A stretch of DNA of 33,227 bases from a bacterium (GTDB lineage Bacteria > SZUA-79 > Acidulodesulfobacterales > Acidulodesulfobacteraceae), in NCBI GenBank assembly GCA_021806885.1, contig JAKAPT010000012.1, forward strand, positions 1-33,227, read 5' to 3'. The translations under genes were made by a program, and so were the position numbers. Shown here one piece after another: positions 1-8,053 of this stretch; positions within the stretch are counted from its first letter, which is position 1; every line of letters starts with the position of its first letter. The notes below the pieces were generated by a model. It worked only from the letters and a program-made list of their open reading frames with translations. It made no database searches and had not been told where the DNA came from.

Positions 1-30
1 AGAATTTTTAAGCCTGTAAATGCTTGCCAT
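1..30 (-). CDS. Tyrosine integrase, 5' end only (runs off window)
   Basis: Only the first ten codons are inside the window: an ATG at 30-28 reading MASIYRLKNS toward the left edge. I recognise it because it matches the start of the integrase at 32130 (MASVYKIKGS) at both DNA and protein level. Both genes also follow a tRNA gene with a similar leader of comparable length. Short starts of this kind are typical of phage and island tyrosine recombinases. Function (site-specific integration at the tRNA-fMet 3' end) is inferred from position and from the paralogue; the catalytic domain is outside the window, so it is unknown whether this copy is intact. Confidence 0.7.
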   Translation of the reverse strand, partial: MASIYRLKNS

Positions 31-167
31 TACTGTATTACCCCGTTTTGAAAAGTATAGTAATAGTATAGTAAAACAATGTCATTTCTATACATATTTA
101 TACATTTTTTTGCATACTTACGTCAAGAGGAAAATCCGAGGAAAGGCTTATTTATTGCGGTTTTAAT
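31..167 (-). promoter_or_regulatory. Integrase leader / element end next to tRNA-fMet
   Basis: AT-rich spacer between the tRNA-fMet 3' end and the partial integrase. The 46 bases next to the tRNA (122-167, minus strand) align without gaps, 36 of 46 identical, with the 46 bases after tRNA-Val(GAC) at 31991-32036. Both copies contain TAAAACCGCA and end in TCCTCTTGAC. The conserved TTGAC is a plausible -35 element, with TATAAA about 18 bases further on as -10. The remainder holds ACTATAC-type short repeats. No other gene is seen here. Confidence 0.6.
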
Positions 168-244
<77 letters not shown>

Positions 245-255
245 ATAATTTAATT

Positions 256-284
256 ATTATAATAAATTGCCGGCGGAAAAACAA
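256..284 (-). promoter_or_regulatory. Promoter of tRNA-fMet
   Basis: On the minus strand a TTGTTT (284-279) is followed after 17 bases by TATAAT (261-256), about 12 bases before the first tRNA base. Spacing and the perfect -10 fit a housekeeping sigma-70-type promoter. It lies between the manC stop and the tRNA. Confidence 0.6.
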
Positions 285-316
285 GGCAAATCTTTGACGG
301 ACCGCCGAACTGCCTG

Positions 317-1723
317 TTAAATCCTTTTATAATCGTCCTCAATCCTTAAAATATCGTCCTCCTTGAGATATTTTCCTACCTGCGCTTCAATCAAAACCAG
401 GGGTATCCCGCCGGGATTTTCAAGGCGGTGAGCGGACCCTATCGGAATGTAGGTGGATTCGTTTGCCTTAAGGAGCATCCTTGAGCCGTCTATGGTTACA
501 AGGGCGGTCCCGCTTGTAACTACCCAGTGTTCGGACCTGTGAAAGTGCTTTTGCAGGGAGAGCCTCGCGCCGGATTTTACGACTATTTTTTTTATCTTGT
601 AAAGGTCGGATTCAAGTAAAACAGTGTATAAGCCCCACGGCCTGTGAACCGTAAGGTGATACGACTGAAGGTCGGAATTTTTATTCTTTAATTCCTCGAC
701 AATCTTTTTTACTCCCTGGGAAGACCCCTTTTTAGCTATTAAGAGCGCGTCGGCGGTATCTATGACTATAAGATCGGTTATATCGATTGTGGCTATCATC
801 CTGCCGCTACCCATAATGAGGTTATTCCTTGAATTTATATTGATACTCCCTTCGGAAGAAGCGTTATTATTTTCGTCCTTTGGAAACTCATTGTAAATAG
901 CGTCAAAGCTGCCCAGATCCGACCATCCTATATCTGCGGGAATTACCTTTACCATGGGAGTTTTTTCGAGTAGGCCGAAATCGATGGATATTTCCTCGAT
1001 TTTAATCATGTCCTCTTCCCGTACCCTCACCATAAAATCATCCTTTTTCGCGTTTTCATAGGCTTTTCCGGAAGTCGAATAAATTGACGGGTTATATTTT
1101 TTAAGCTGCCCTAGCAACTTCTCGGGCCTGAAAACAAACATGCCGCTGTTCCATAAAAACTTACCGGACTTAATATAATCCATAGCCGTTTCCGGGTCGG
1201 GCTTCTCTTTGAAGGAAAGAACGTTAAAGGCCTCCGGCGTACCTGAAAAGGCTGTTTGAGGATTTTTCGCGTCAGCTTCTATATAACCAAAACCCGTTTC
1301 GGGATAAGACGGTCTTATGCCGAACATGACGATAAAGCCTTCTTCTGCAGCTTTTTCCGCGGCCTTTAACGATATTTTGTAATTTTCGGAATTTTTTATA
1401 AGCTGATCCGACGGCGTTACAAAAAACATTCCTTTGCCATCGAAGCATGAAATGGCGATAGCGGCCGCGGTGTTCCTGGGAAGAGGCTCAAGAATAAACC
1501 TGAAATTCTTAACGCCGATCTCTTCGAGCTGGTCGAGGGCGATAAAATACTGGTCCTTGCTCGTGACTATCAGGAAGTCGTCGCATAAGCCCCTGTTACG
1601 CAAAACGGTCAGTTGAAAGAGGGACATGCCGTCAACCATTTTATAAAACTGCTTGGGGTAATATGTCCTTGAAATTGGCCATAGCCTTGTTCCGCTTCCG
1701 CCACATAAAATGACGTTAGTCAT
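317..1723 (-). CDS. manC: Mannose-1-phosphate guanylyltransferase / mannose-6-phosphate isomerase
   Basis: The 468-aa bifunctional type II enzyme makes GDP-mannose for surface polysaccharides; family members convert fructose-6-P to mannose-6-P and mannose-1-P to GDP-mannose. The N-terminus carries the nucleotidyltransferase signature GGSGTRLWPISR...PKQF (residues 8-26), then a PSDQ motif, FGYIEA, an EKP motif and GWSDLGS. The last ~115 residues form the cupin isomerase domain with QKHFHRSEHW and IPIGSAHRLENP. Length fits the ManC/AlgA family. The ATG start lies 6 bp after the ugd stop, so the two are one operon with ugd first. Together they supply GDP-mannose and UDP-glucuronate, which suggests an acidic exopolysaccharide or capsule, although no glycosyltransferases are in view. 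Confidence 0.93.
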   Translation of the reverse strand: MTNVILCGGSGTRLWPISRTYYPKQFYKMVDGMSLFQLTVLRNRGLCDDFLIVTSKDQYFIALDQLEEIGVKNFRFILEPLPRNTAAAIAISCFDGKGMFFVTPSDQLIKNSENYKISLKAAEKAAEEGFIVMFGIRPSYPETGFGYIEADAKNPQTAFSGTPEAFNVLSFKEKPDPETAMDYIKSGKFLWNSGMFVFRPEKLLGQLKKYNPSIYSTSGKAYENAKKDDFMVRVREEDMIKIEEISIDFGLLEKTPMVKVIPADIGWSDLGSFDAIYNEFPKDENNNASSEGSININSRNNLIMGSGRMIATIDITDLIVIDTADALLIAKKGSSQGVKKIVEELKNKNSDLQSYHLTVHRPWGLYTVLLESDLYKIKKIVVKSGARLSLQKHFHRSEHWVVTSGTALVTIDGSRMLLKANESTYIPIGSAHRLENPGGIPLVLIEAQVGKYLKEDDILRIEDDYKRI

Positions 1724-1729
1724 TTGGAT

Positions 1730-3034
1730 TTACCTTCCTATTGAAAAATAATGAAACCCCATTTCCTTCATTTTTTTTGGAATATATATATTTCTTCCGT
1801 CAAATATCGACTTATCGCTGAGGGAATTTTTCATTTTATCAAAATCCGGCGTCCTGAAATCGTTCCATTCCGTCGCGATGACAAGGGCATCGGCGCCTTT
1901 CAGCGCGTCGTACATATCCTTCGCGTACTCTATCCGGGGAAAGACCTTTTTTGTGTTTTTCATGGCAGCGGGGTCGTAAGCCCTTATTTTAGCCCCGTAA
2001 GAAAGAAGCTTGGAGATGATTACAAGGGATGGCGCCTCCCTTATGTCGTCCGTCTTTGGCTTAAAAGACAGCCCCCAGACGGCAAAAGTTTTGTTCTTGA
2101 TATTAGATTTAAAATGCTTCAGGATAAAGCTTAAAAGCACCTCTTTCTGGGAGGAGTTAACCTCGTCCGCGGCCTTAAGAAGCTTAAAATCGTACCCCTT
2201 GCCTTTTGCCGTCTTGTAAAGGGCCTTTACGTCTTTCGGAAAACAGCTCCCGCCGTAACCTATTCCGGGGAACAGGAATGATTTTCCAATCCTTTTGTCG
2301 GAACCTATGCCTATCCTTATATTGTCGACATTGGCGCCGGTAAGGGAACAGAGGTTCGCGAGCTCGTTCATGAACGTAATCCTCACGGCAAGCATCGAAT
2401 TGGCCGCGTACTTGGAGAGTTCGGAAGAGTTTGTGTCCATAAAATATATAGGGGCTCCGGTTCTAACAAAGGGTTCGTAAATCCCATCCATGACCTCTTT
2501 CGCTTTCAGATGGGTCCCTTTTTTGTTTATCCCTATGATTATCCTGTCCGGACGCTGGAAGTCTTCTATGGCTGTTCCTTCTTTTAGAAATTCCGGGTTG
2601 GAAACGACATCGAAATCGTGAGATTTCTTTCCTATTATATTCTCCACCTGAATACATGTGCCGACGGGAACCGTGCTTTTAACCACAACGACTTTATAAC
2701 GGTCGATAGAGGAAGCGATTTTATTCGCGACTTCAAAAATATTGGACAAATCGGCCTCCCCGTCATCCATGGGCGGAGTTCCGACGGCTATAAAAACCAC
2801 ATCTGTTTTTTTAACCGCTGAACTCAGGCCGGAGGTAAAGAAAAGTCTCCCGTTTTTAACGTTTTTATCTACTATTTCTTCGAGTCCCGGCTCATAAATG
2901 GGAATTTCTCCCTTATTGAGCATTTTAATCTTATTCTCGTCGTTGTCGACGCAATAAACGGTATTGCCTGAATCTGCGAGGCAAACCCCCGTCACAAGGC
3001 CGACATAACCGGTTCCGATTACGGAAATGTTCAT
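1730..3034 (-). CDS. ugd: UDP-glucose 6-dehydrogenase
   Basis: The 434-aa NAD-dependent enzyme oxidises UDP-glucose to UDP-glucuronate in two steps. It starts with a Rossmann motif GTGYVGLVTG (residues 7-16). The family's catalytic residues are visible: Lys208 and Asn212 in ELSKYAAN, Cys264 in GYGGSCFPKD, and Asp268. FLKEGTAIEDF and the C-terminal GLSFKPKTDDIREAPS are also typical. The ATG is preceded by AAGGGTGA. It is the first gene of the ugd-manC pair and is divergent from the peroxiredoxin gene. This is a clear family member with nothing unusual. Confidence 0.95.
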   Translation of the reverse strand: MNISVIGTGYVGLVTGVCLADSGNTVYCVDNDENKIKMLNKGEIPIYEPGLEEIVDKNVKNGRLFFTSGLSSAVKKTDVVFIAVGTPPMDDGEADLSNIFEVANKIASSIDRYKVVVVKSTVPVGTCIQVENIIGKKSHDFDVVSNPEFLKEGTAIEDFQRPDRIIIGINKKGTHLKAKEVMDGIYEPFVRTGAPIYFMDTNSSELSKYAANSMLAVRITFMNELANLCSLTGANVDNIRIGIGSDKRIGKSFLFPGIGYGGSCFPKDVKALYKTAKGKGYDFKLLKAADEVNSSQKEVLLSFILKHFKSNIKNKTFAVWGLSFKPKTDDIREAPSLVIISKLLSYGAKIRAYDPAAMKNTKKVFPRIEYAKDMYDALKGADALVIATEWNDFRTPDFDKMKNSLSDKSIFDGRNIYIPKKMKEMGFHYFSIGR

Positions 3035-3141
3035 TTTTCACCCTTGAAAAACTTCAATAAATAAAATTTAGTGGTAAAATTATTGTAAAATCTATTATAT
3101 ATCAACAGCCCCTTAAAATTCAAAAATTCTTAAAATTAACC

Positions 3142-3170
3142 TTGACACAAAAAATAAAGTAATATATATT
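3142..3170 (+). promoter_or_regulatory. Promoter of the peroxiredoxin gene
   Basis: TTGACA (3142-3147), 17 bases, then TATATT (3165-3170). This is a strong sigma-70-type match in the 177-bp region divergent to ugd. The expected transcription start falls inside the palindrome listed separately at 3180-3194. Confidence 0.65.
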
Positions 3171-3179
3171 ATATAGTAA

Positions 3180-3194
3180 TAATTATCATAATTA
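3180..3194 (+). promoter_or_regulatory. 7-1-7 palindrome, candidate PerR/Fur-family operator
   Basis: TAATTATCATAATTA is a perfect inverted repeat of two 7-base arms around one base. Fur, PerR and Zur boxes share this 7-1-7 architecture (PerR consensus TTATAATNATTATAA). It lies just after the -10 of the peroxiredoxin promoter, where a repressor would block initiation. The assignment to PerR is inference; the regulator gene is not in the window. Confidence 0.5.
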
Positions 3195-3223
3195 CAAAAC
3201 AAATAAACTTAATGGAGGGTTTT

Positions 3224-3847
3224 ATGTGTGAAGAATGGGAAGAAATTGAAATGGCGGAAATCGGCAAACCCGTCCCGTCCTTTGGAGAAATGAATACTTT
3301 TGAGCCCAAAACCGGCGGCTTCGGAAAATTTAGCCTTGAGCAGGCAAAGGAAGCAGGGGTATGGACTGTCCTTGTATTTTATCCGGCCGACTACACCTTC
3401 GTTTGTCCCACCGAATTAAGCGATTACGGCGATAAAGAGGCTCACCTTGAAAAAATAGGGGCAAGGGTTGTTTCGGTAAGCACGGATACCCATTTTGTCC
3501 ATATGGCCTGGCACAGGGACGAAAAGATGCTTGAAAACGTGAAATTTACCATGGCATCCGACGCGACGGGCAGGGTTTCGAGGATTTTTGGGGTTTACGA
3601 CGAAGACAGCGGGCTCGCGCTGAGGGGAACTTTTATTATTAATCCGGCTGGTATCCTGGTCGCTTCTGAGGTTAATTTCTATAATGTCGGAAGAAACGCG
3701 GATGAACTGGTTAGAAAGGTCGAGGCAAACATCCATGTAACGCTGAATCCGGAAGAGGTATGCCCAGCGAAATGGCATAAAGGGGAAAAGACGCTTAAAC
3801 CGGGACCCTCGGTCGTGGGTAAGGTTTATGAGGCCCTTAAAAAGTAA
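3224..3847 (+). CDS. ahpC: 2-Cys peroxiredoxin (AhpC/Prx1 type)
   Basis: The 207-aa thiol peroxidase reduces H2O2 and organic hydroperoxides. The peroxidatic Cys61 lies in ADYTFVCPTEL and the resolving Cys180 in EEVCPAKW, the typical 2-Cys arrangement. I start it at the ATG at 3224 because GGAGGG (3214-3219) is ideally placed for it. An in-frame ATG at 3212 would overlap that ribosome site and has none of its own. The N-terminus (MCEEWEEIEM) is slightly longer and more acidic than usual. It is monocistronic: a strong hairpin follows, and purC converges on it. A candidate PerR/Fur-type operator overlaps its promoter, consistent with peroxide control. Confidence 0.93.
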   Translation: MCEEWEEIEMAEIGKPVPSFGEMNTFEPKTGGFGKFSLEQAKEAGVWTVLVFYPADYTFVCPTELSDYGDKEAHLEKIGARVVSVSTDTHFVHMAWHRDEKMLENVKFTMASDATGRVSRIFGVYDEDSGLALRGTFIINPAGILVASEVNFYNVGRNADELVRKVEANIHVTLNPEEVCPAKWHKGEKTLKPGPSVVGKVYEALKK

Positions 3848-3896
3848 TTGTGAATTACTCTCCATTAAAAAGGGGTGCGTTCCCGGCGATATGGTC

Positions 3897-3934
3897 ATAA
3901 AATAGGGGCGGAATAAATTGCGCCCCTATTTTTA
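3897..3934. terminator. Bidirectional terminator between ahpC and purC
   Basis: A perfect 10-bp stem (3901-3910 with 3921-3930, AATAGGGGCG) around a 10-base loop is flanked by A-runs and T-runs, so it can terminate both converging genes. Confidence 0.85.
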
Positions 3935-3945
3935 CTTTATCTTGC

Positions 3946-4680
3946 TTACTGTTTTATTTTAGAGGTTATGTCGTAAACCCTTTTATAGGCCTCTTCGACG
4001 CCGCCAAGATCCCTTCTGAACCTGTCCTTGTCAACCTTTTCAAGCGTAACCTTGTCCCAGAGCCTCATAGTGTCGGGCGTAATCTCATCCGCCAAAACGA
4101 CGTCCCCTTTAAGAAGTCCAAACTCAAGTTTATAATCTACAAGGATAAGGCCGTTGCCGTCAAAAAAATCCTTAAGGACATCGTTTACCTTAAGGGCAAT
4201 TTGTTTCGCCTTTTCCACGTCGGCCGGGTTTCCGAGGTCAAACGCCCCTATGTAGGTTTCATTTATCATCGGGTCTCCAAGCTCGTCGCTTTTAAAATAT
4301 ATCTCGACAACCGGCGATAGAAGTTTAATCCCTTCTTCAACGTCCATTTTTTTTGCAAGGCTTCCCGCCGCGACGTTTCTGACAACAAGCTCTACGGGAA
4401 GCATCTTCAGGCGGTAAACGAGCATTTCCTTTCCCGAAAGTTTTTCGATAAAATGACTTTCGATGCCCTTTTCCTTTAAAAGCGTGAAAATAGAGGAAGA
4501 TATGGAATTGTTATACTCCCCTTTGCGGAGGATGGTCCCTTTCTTTTTCCCGTTATATGCCGTCGCGTCGTCCTTAAAATATGCTATTATCCTTTCGTCG
4601 TCTCCGGGAATGGAATAGAGGATTTTTGCTTTACCCTCGTAGATCTTCTTAAGCCCTTTCTCGTCGGAAGTGCTCCTCAT
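3946..4680 (-). CDS. purC: Phosphoribosylaminoimidazole-succinocarboxamide synthase
   Basis: The 244-aa SAICAR synthetase catalyses the ATP-dependent joining of CAIR and aspartate in purine synthesis. KKIYEGKAKILY near residue 11, the FKDDATAYNG motif, VELVVRNVAAGS and the late LVDYKLEFG and DEITPDTMRLWD motifs are family signatures, and length is normal. The ATG is preceded by AGGGGG. It stands alone, convergent with ahpC and divergent from the tonB-like gene, without other pur genes nearby. purU at 26399 is the only other formyl or purine-linked gene in the window. Confidence 0.96.
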   Translation of the reverse strand: MRSTSDEKGLKKIYEGKAKILYSIPGDDERIIAYFKDDATAYNGKKKGTILRKGEYNNSISSSIFTLLKEKGIESHFIEKLSGKEMLVYRLKMLPVELVVRNVAAGSLAKKMDVEEGIKLLSPVVEIYFKSDELGDPMINETYIGAFDLGNPADVEKAKQIALKVNDVLKDFFDGNGLILVDYKLEFGLLKGDVVLADEITPDTMRLWDKVTLEKVDKDRFRRDLGGVEEAYKRVYDITSKIKQ

Positions 4681-4796
4681 ATTTACCCCCTTTTCTTAAT
4701 TAACCTGGCAAACATTTTATTCTAAAAACAATTTTAAATCAATAAAAATAATGTTAAAATGTACGGGTTAGAGGCAATATAATTTAAATTTTCACA

Positions 4797-5636
4797 ATGA
4801 AAAATAACAGGATATTAGTATACGCCTTAATAATTTCTTTCGTCGTCCACTCAGCCCTTATCTTTCTTTTGTTTCATCCGGAAAAACGGGAAAAGAAGGC
4901 CAGAAAATATACGAGGCCTATCCTGGTAGAGCCTTATCAATTTATGAAAAACCTGGAAAAGTTTAAGGCTCCCAGGCCAAAATACGCCAGTATAGTGCCT
5001 CATTCTGCGAAAAGGAATACAAGACTTAACGCCCCTCCATCGTACAGGTCTGCTTCCGCTTCGAGTTTTACGCCTCCAGCGCCATTTAAAAGAACACACG
5101 CCTTCAGGAATAATAATATTGTTAACTCATTCAACTATAAAAGGGTGATGTCAAATTCACACGTCTTTTCAACAACGACCAGGAGCGTTCAAAAACCTAC
5201 CCCCAGGCTGAGCAATATTTTCCCCATGGGCGGCGCATTTTTAAATTCCGCTCCAAATCCAGGTACGGGCGGCATAAAAAATCCCTCCGAAGGGATAAAA
5301 ACGGCCACCGTGAACCTCAATACCACTACTATTAAATACGCCTCTTATCTTTTGCACGTAAAAAACAAAATAGAAAATGTCTGGGAATACCCCACCTCAG
5401 CCAGAAAAAGAGGCCTTTCCGGAATCCTTGTAATAGAATTCACTATAAATCAGGACGGCTCAATTTACAGGGTATCCGTTTTAAAGTCTTCGGGGCATAA
5501 GGTTTTAGACAAGGCCGCGGTCCAGGCTATATATGACGGCTCCAGATACAATCCTTTTCCGGATTACTGGACAATAAAAAGGTTAAATATTATAGGGACT
5601 TTTATTTACAGGCTTTATAACTTTTATGTTTACTGA
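4797..5636 (+). CDS. TonB-like energy transducer
   Basis: The 279-aa protein has a TonB layout. It has a short cytoplasmic start, one membrane helix at residues ~7-26, a basic Pro-rich periplasmic linker (to ~175), and a C-terminal TonB domain (~180-270). That domain contains VWEYPTSARKRGLSGILVIEF and the late VLKSSGHKVLDKAA-type segment. TonB couples the proton gradient, with ExbB and ExbD, to outer-membrane receptors; neither partner nor a receptor is in view. An extended -10-like TGTTAAAAT lies at 4752-4760. The ribosome site is weak. It converges on the SPOR gene with only 4 bp between stops. TolA or another TonB paralogue is possible. Confidence 0.8.
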   Translation: MKNNRILVYALIISFVVHSALIFLLFHPEKREKKARKYTRPILVEPYQFMKNLEKFKAPRPKYASIVPHSAKRNTRLNAPPSYRSASASSFTPPAPFKRTHAFRNNNIVNSFNYKRVMSNSHVFSTTTRSVQKPTPRLSNIFPMGGAFLNSAPNPGTGGIKNPSEGIKTATVNLNTTTIKYASYLLHVKNKIENVWEYPTSARKRGLSGILVIEFTINQDGSIYRVSVLKSSGHKVLDKAAVQAIYDGSRYNPFPDYWTIKRLNIIGTFIYRLYNFYVY

Positions 5637-5640
5637 GGAT

Positions 5641-6144
5641 TTACTGAATTCTCATGACGTAGGGCTTAACATTAAATTTTTTTGCCAATATCCCCTTAAT
5701 GGATTTTAAACCCTTAGTTGAGGAAAACTTTCCCACCCTGACTAATTGATAGGTTTTATAGGGAACTATATACGCAATAAAACCCATGGAATCAATCTCG
5801 CCGGCAATTTTTTTAGCTTTAGAATAAGAGGAAAATGCGGCAACCTGTATAGTATAAAATGTTTTTGCCGGGGTAGAAGAAGTTTTTGACCTGGCAATAG
5901 CGGGGGCGTGTTTTTTTGCTAGCTTGTTTATTGCCGGGGTAGAGGCTATGGGCGGGGCGGAAGGAGCGTTCCCAGTATTAATACTGCTTGTTAGAGCGCT
6001 TTCCTGTTTTAACGAAGATTCGCTGATAACGCCTTCCCGGGATTTCAGGGGCGAAAGCCTCCTTCCGGTATAAACGCCGGCAGCAAACACTATTATAAGG
6101 ATAACCAGGTATATTAAAAAAGAAATGGGTTTTCTGTTTTTCAA
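5641..6144 (-). CDS. SPOR-domain membrane protein
   Basis: The 167-aa protein has a membrane helix at residues ~9-26, a Ser/Ala/Pro/Lys-rich linker, and a C-terminal SPOR domain (~96-167, starting FYTIQVAAFSS). SPOR domains bind denuded septal peptidoglycan, so a role in division or septal wall is likely. The start is TTG at 6144, directly touching the TGA stop of the upstream 61-aa gene (TGATTG), which implies translational coupling. There is no in-frame ATG alternative. It converges with the TonB-like gene. Confidence 0.8.
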   Translation of the reverse strand: MKNRKPISFLIYLVILIIVFAAGVYTGRRLSPLKSREGVISESSLKQESALTSSINTGNAPSAPPIASTPAINKLAKKHAPAIARSKTSSTPAKTFYTIQVAAFSSYSKAKKIAGEIDSMGFIAYIVPYKTYQLVRVGKFSSTKGLKSIKGILAKKFNVKPYVMRIQ

Positions 6145-6330
6145 TCAATGTATCCCATTGTTTTTATTATAAGTGATTAAAGATATTAATTCATCTAAGC
6201 TTGAAATTGCAAGGGTTACGTCTCTGGCAAAATCCGGGCAGTTAAATATCTCCACCGGGGAGAAACTGTATTTCTTGTTGCACAACGCCCTCCAGGCGCA
6301 TACCGAACATAAAATTATATTTTCTTCCAT
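6145..6330 (-). CDS. Small Cys-rich protein coupled to the SPOR gene
   Basis: The 61-aa protein of unknown function has four cysteines in its first half, in the order CSVC-x6-C...NCPDF, which could bind a metal. The second half is a hydrophobic-acidic helix. The ATG start has a purine-rich AAGAGA upstream. Its stop codon abuts the TTG start of the SPOR gene, so both are made from one message. It is divergent from RNase G/E. I do not recognise the family. The coding call rests on the tight coupling and the regular cysteine pattern. Confidence 0.6.
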   Translation of the reverse strand: MEENIILCSVCAWRALCNKKYSFSPVEIFNCPDFARDVTLAISSLDELISLITYNKNNGIH

Positions 6331-6502
6331 GATCTCTTTAACCCCATCACATATATTTGCCGATAAGGATATTATATCATACCGGCGTGGCTTTTAATAT
6401 TATCTGTGCAAAGAAAAAATAACTTAAATTGTTTTTTTATGAAACACTGTATGCTAAAATATATACGTTATCATAACTAATACTTAAAGACAAGGAGTCT
6501 TA

Positions 6503-8053
6503 TTGGCAAACGAACTCATAATCAGCAAGGACGAATACGAAACAAGAATTGCCCTTCTCGAAAACAACAGGCTTGAGGAATTCTATACAGAAAGGAAATC
6601 CGAGGTTCCCAAGCATGGAAGCATATACAAGGGAAAGGTGATGCAGGTTCTCCCGGGAATCCAGGCGTCGTTCATAGACATAGGATGGGAAAAGTCCGCT
6701 TTCCTCTATGCGGGTGATTTTTACGAAATAAACGGGGAAAGCTATGATTTCTCCGATGGGGAAGGAGAAGAAGGACCGAGGGAGGAAAACCACAATGTCG
6801 CGGGGGAAGCCCTTTTGGTTGAAAAAGGGGGCAGGAAGAAAAAAAAGCGCCGTGGAGGTTTGCAGGATATATCCAGGCTTCTGAAAAAGGGACAAGAAAT
6901 ACTGGTGCAGATAGAAAAGGTGCCCGTAAAAACAAAAGGCGCCCGGGTTACAAGCCACATTTCGCTGCCGGGCAGGTTCCTGGTTTACACCCCAACCTCG
7001 CGCTCTATCGGAATTTCAAGGAAGATAAGAAGCGATGAAGAGAAAAAAAGACTTAAAAGAGCTGTCGTAAAATACGGGGGCAAAAATTCCGGTTTTATAA
7101 TAAGAACGGCGGCGGAAGGCGCCTCCGAAATGGATATAGAACGGGACATAATTTTTTTAACAAACCTGTGGAACAATATATATAAGAGCCAGCTAAACGC
7201 TAAGGCGCCGAGGCTTATATTCCAGGATATAAGCCTGTCCCAGCGTGTCTTGAGAGACCTCCTCAACGAAAACATCGATAAAATATATATCGATGACAGG
7301 GAAGAATTCGAAATGATAAATGAATTTCTCTCAATTCAGTCCCCGGAATACCGTCAAAGGCTGGAATTATACGAAGGAGACTCTCCCGTCTTCGAAAACT
7401 TCGGGGTTGAAAAAGAAATATTCAAATCGCTTAACAAGAAGGTATGGCTTAAATCCGGCGGATATATCGTAATAGACCACACGGAGGCCCTGACCGCGGT
7501 AGATGTCAACACTGGAAAATTCGTGGGGAAGAAAAACCTTGAGGACACCGTTCTAAAAACCAATCTTGAAGCGGCTAAAGAGATAGCTCATCAGTTAAAA
7601 CTCAGGAATATCGGCGGAATCATAGTAATAGATTTTATCGACATGATTAAAGAAATAAACAAGGAAAAGGTTTTTAAGGGGCTTGAAACAGCTCTCAAAA
7701 GCGACAGGGTAAAAACCACCATTAATAAGATTACAGAGCTTGGCCTCGTGGAAATGACACGTAAACGCACGGGAAACAGCCTGTCGGCAACCTTCCTTGA
7801 CCAGTGCCCCATGTGCGAGGGACTTGGAATGATAAAGTCCGCCAGGACTATATGTTTCGAAATTTACAGAAGGGTCCTCGCTTATTCCAGGAATAGCAAG
7901 GCAAAAAAAATTACGCTTAAGGTTCACCCGACGATAATGAATAAACTTTACGAGGAAGAAGACGAGATAAGAGTCCTTGAAAAAAAGATAAACAAGAAAC
8001 TGTCAATTAAAATGCAGGACAGCTTTTATCCCGAATATTTTGAAATTTCTTAA
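6503..8053 (+). CDS. rng: Ribonuclease G/E family endoribonuclease
   Basis: The 516-aa RNase processes rRNA ends and decays mRNA. An S1 domain begins at ~residue 36 (GSIYKGKVMQVLPGIQ) and is interrupted by an acidic then strongly basic insert at ~75-120 (KKKKRR). The DNase I-like catalytic part has the metal-binding Asp334 (AVDVNTG) and Asp377 (VIDFIDM). The Zn-link Cys435 and Cys438 (CPMC) hold the dimer. Length fits RNase G rather than the long E form. The start is TTG, supported by AAGGAG five bases upstream; no ATG fits the N-terminus. An extended -10-like TGCTAAAAT lies at 6452-6460. Its stop overlaps the stop of the convergent ftsB-like gene. Confidence 0.93.
   Translation: MANELIISKDEYETRIALLENNRLEEFYTERKSEVPKHGSIYKGKVMQVLPGIQASFIDIGWEKSAFLYAGDFYEINGESYDFSDGEGEEGPREENHNVAGEALLVEKGGRKKKKRRGGLQDISRLLKKGQEILVQIEKVPVKTKGARVTSHISLPGRFLVYTPTSRSIGISRKIRSDEEKKRLKRAVVKYGGKNSGFIIRTAAEGASEMDIERDIIFLTNLWNNIYKSQLNAKAPRLIFQDISLSQRVLRDLLNENIDKIYIDDREEFEMINEFLSIQSPEYRQRLELYEGDSPVFENFGVEKEIFKSLNKKVWLKSGGYIVIDHTEALTAVDVNTGKFVGKKNLEDTVLKTNLEAAKEIAHQLKLRNIGGIIVIDFIDMIKEINKEKVFKGLETALKSDRVKTTINKITELGLVEMTRKRTGNSLSATFLDQCPMCEGLGMIKSARTICFEIYRRVLAYSRNSKAKKITLKVHPTIMNKLYEEEDEIRVLEKKINKKLSIKMQDSFYPEYFEIS

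Noticed and set aside
1751-2134. 127-aa frame on the plus strand opposite ugd
   Set aside because: It lies entirely within a clear ugd gene and has no recognisable motif; treated as a shadow frame.
6672-6960. Phe/Pro-rich frames opposite the RNase G/E insert
   Set aside because: They are the antisense of the Lys/Gly/Glu-rich insert in the S1 domain and have no independent support.
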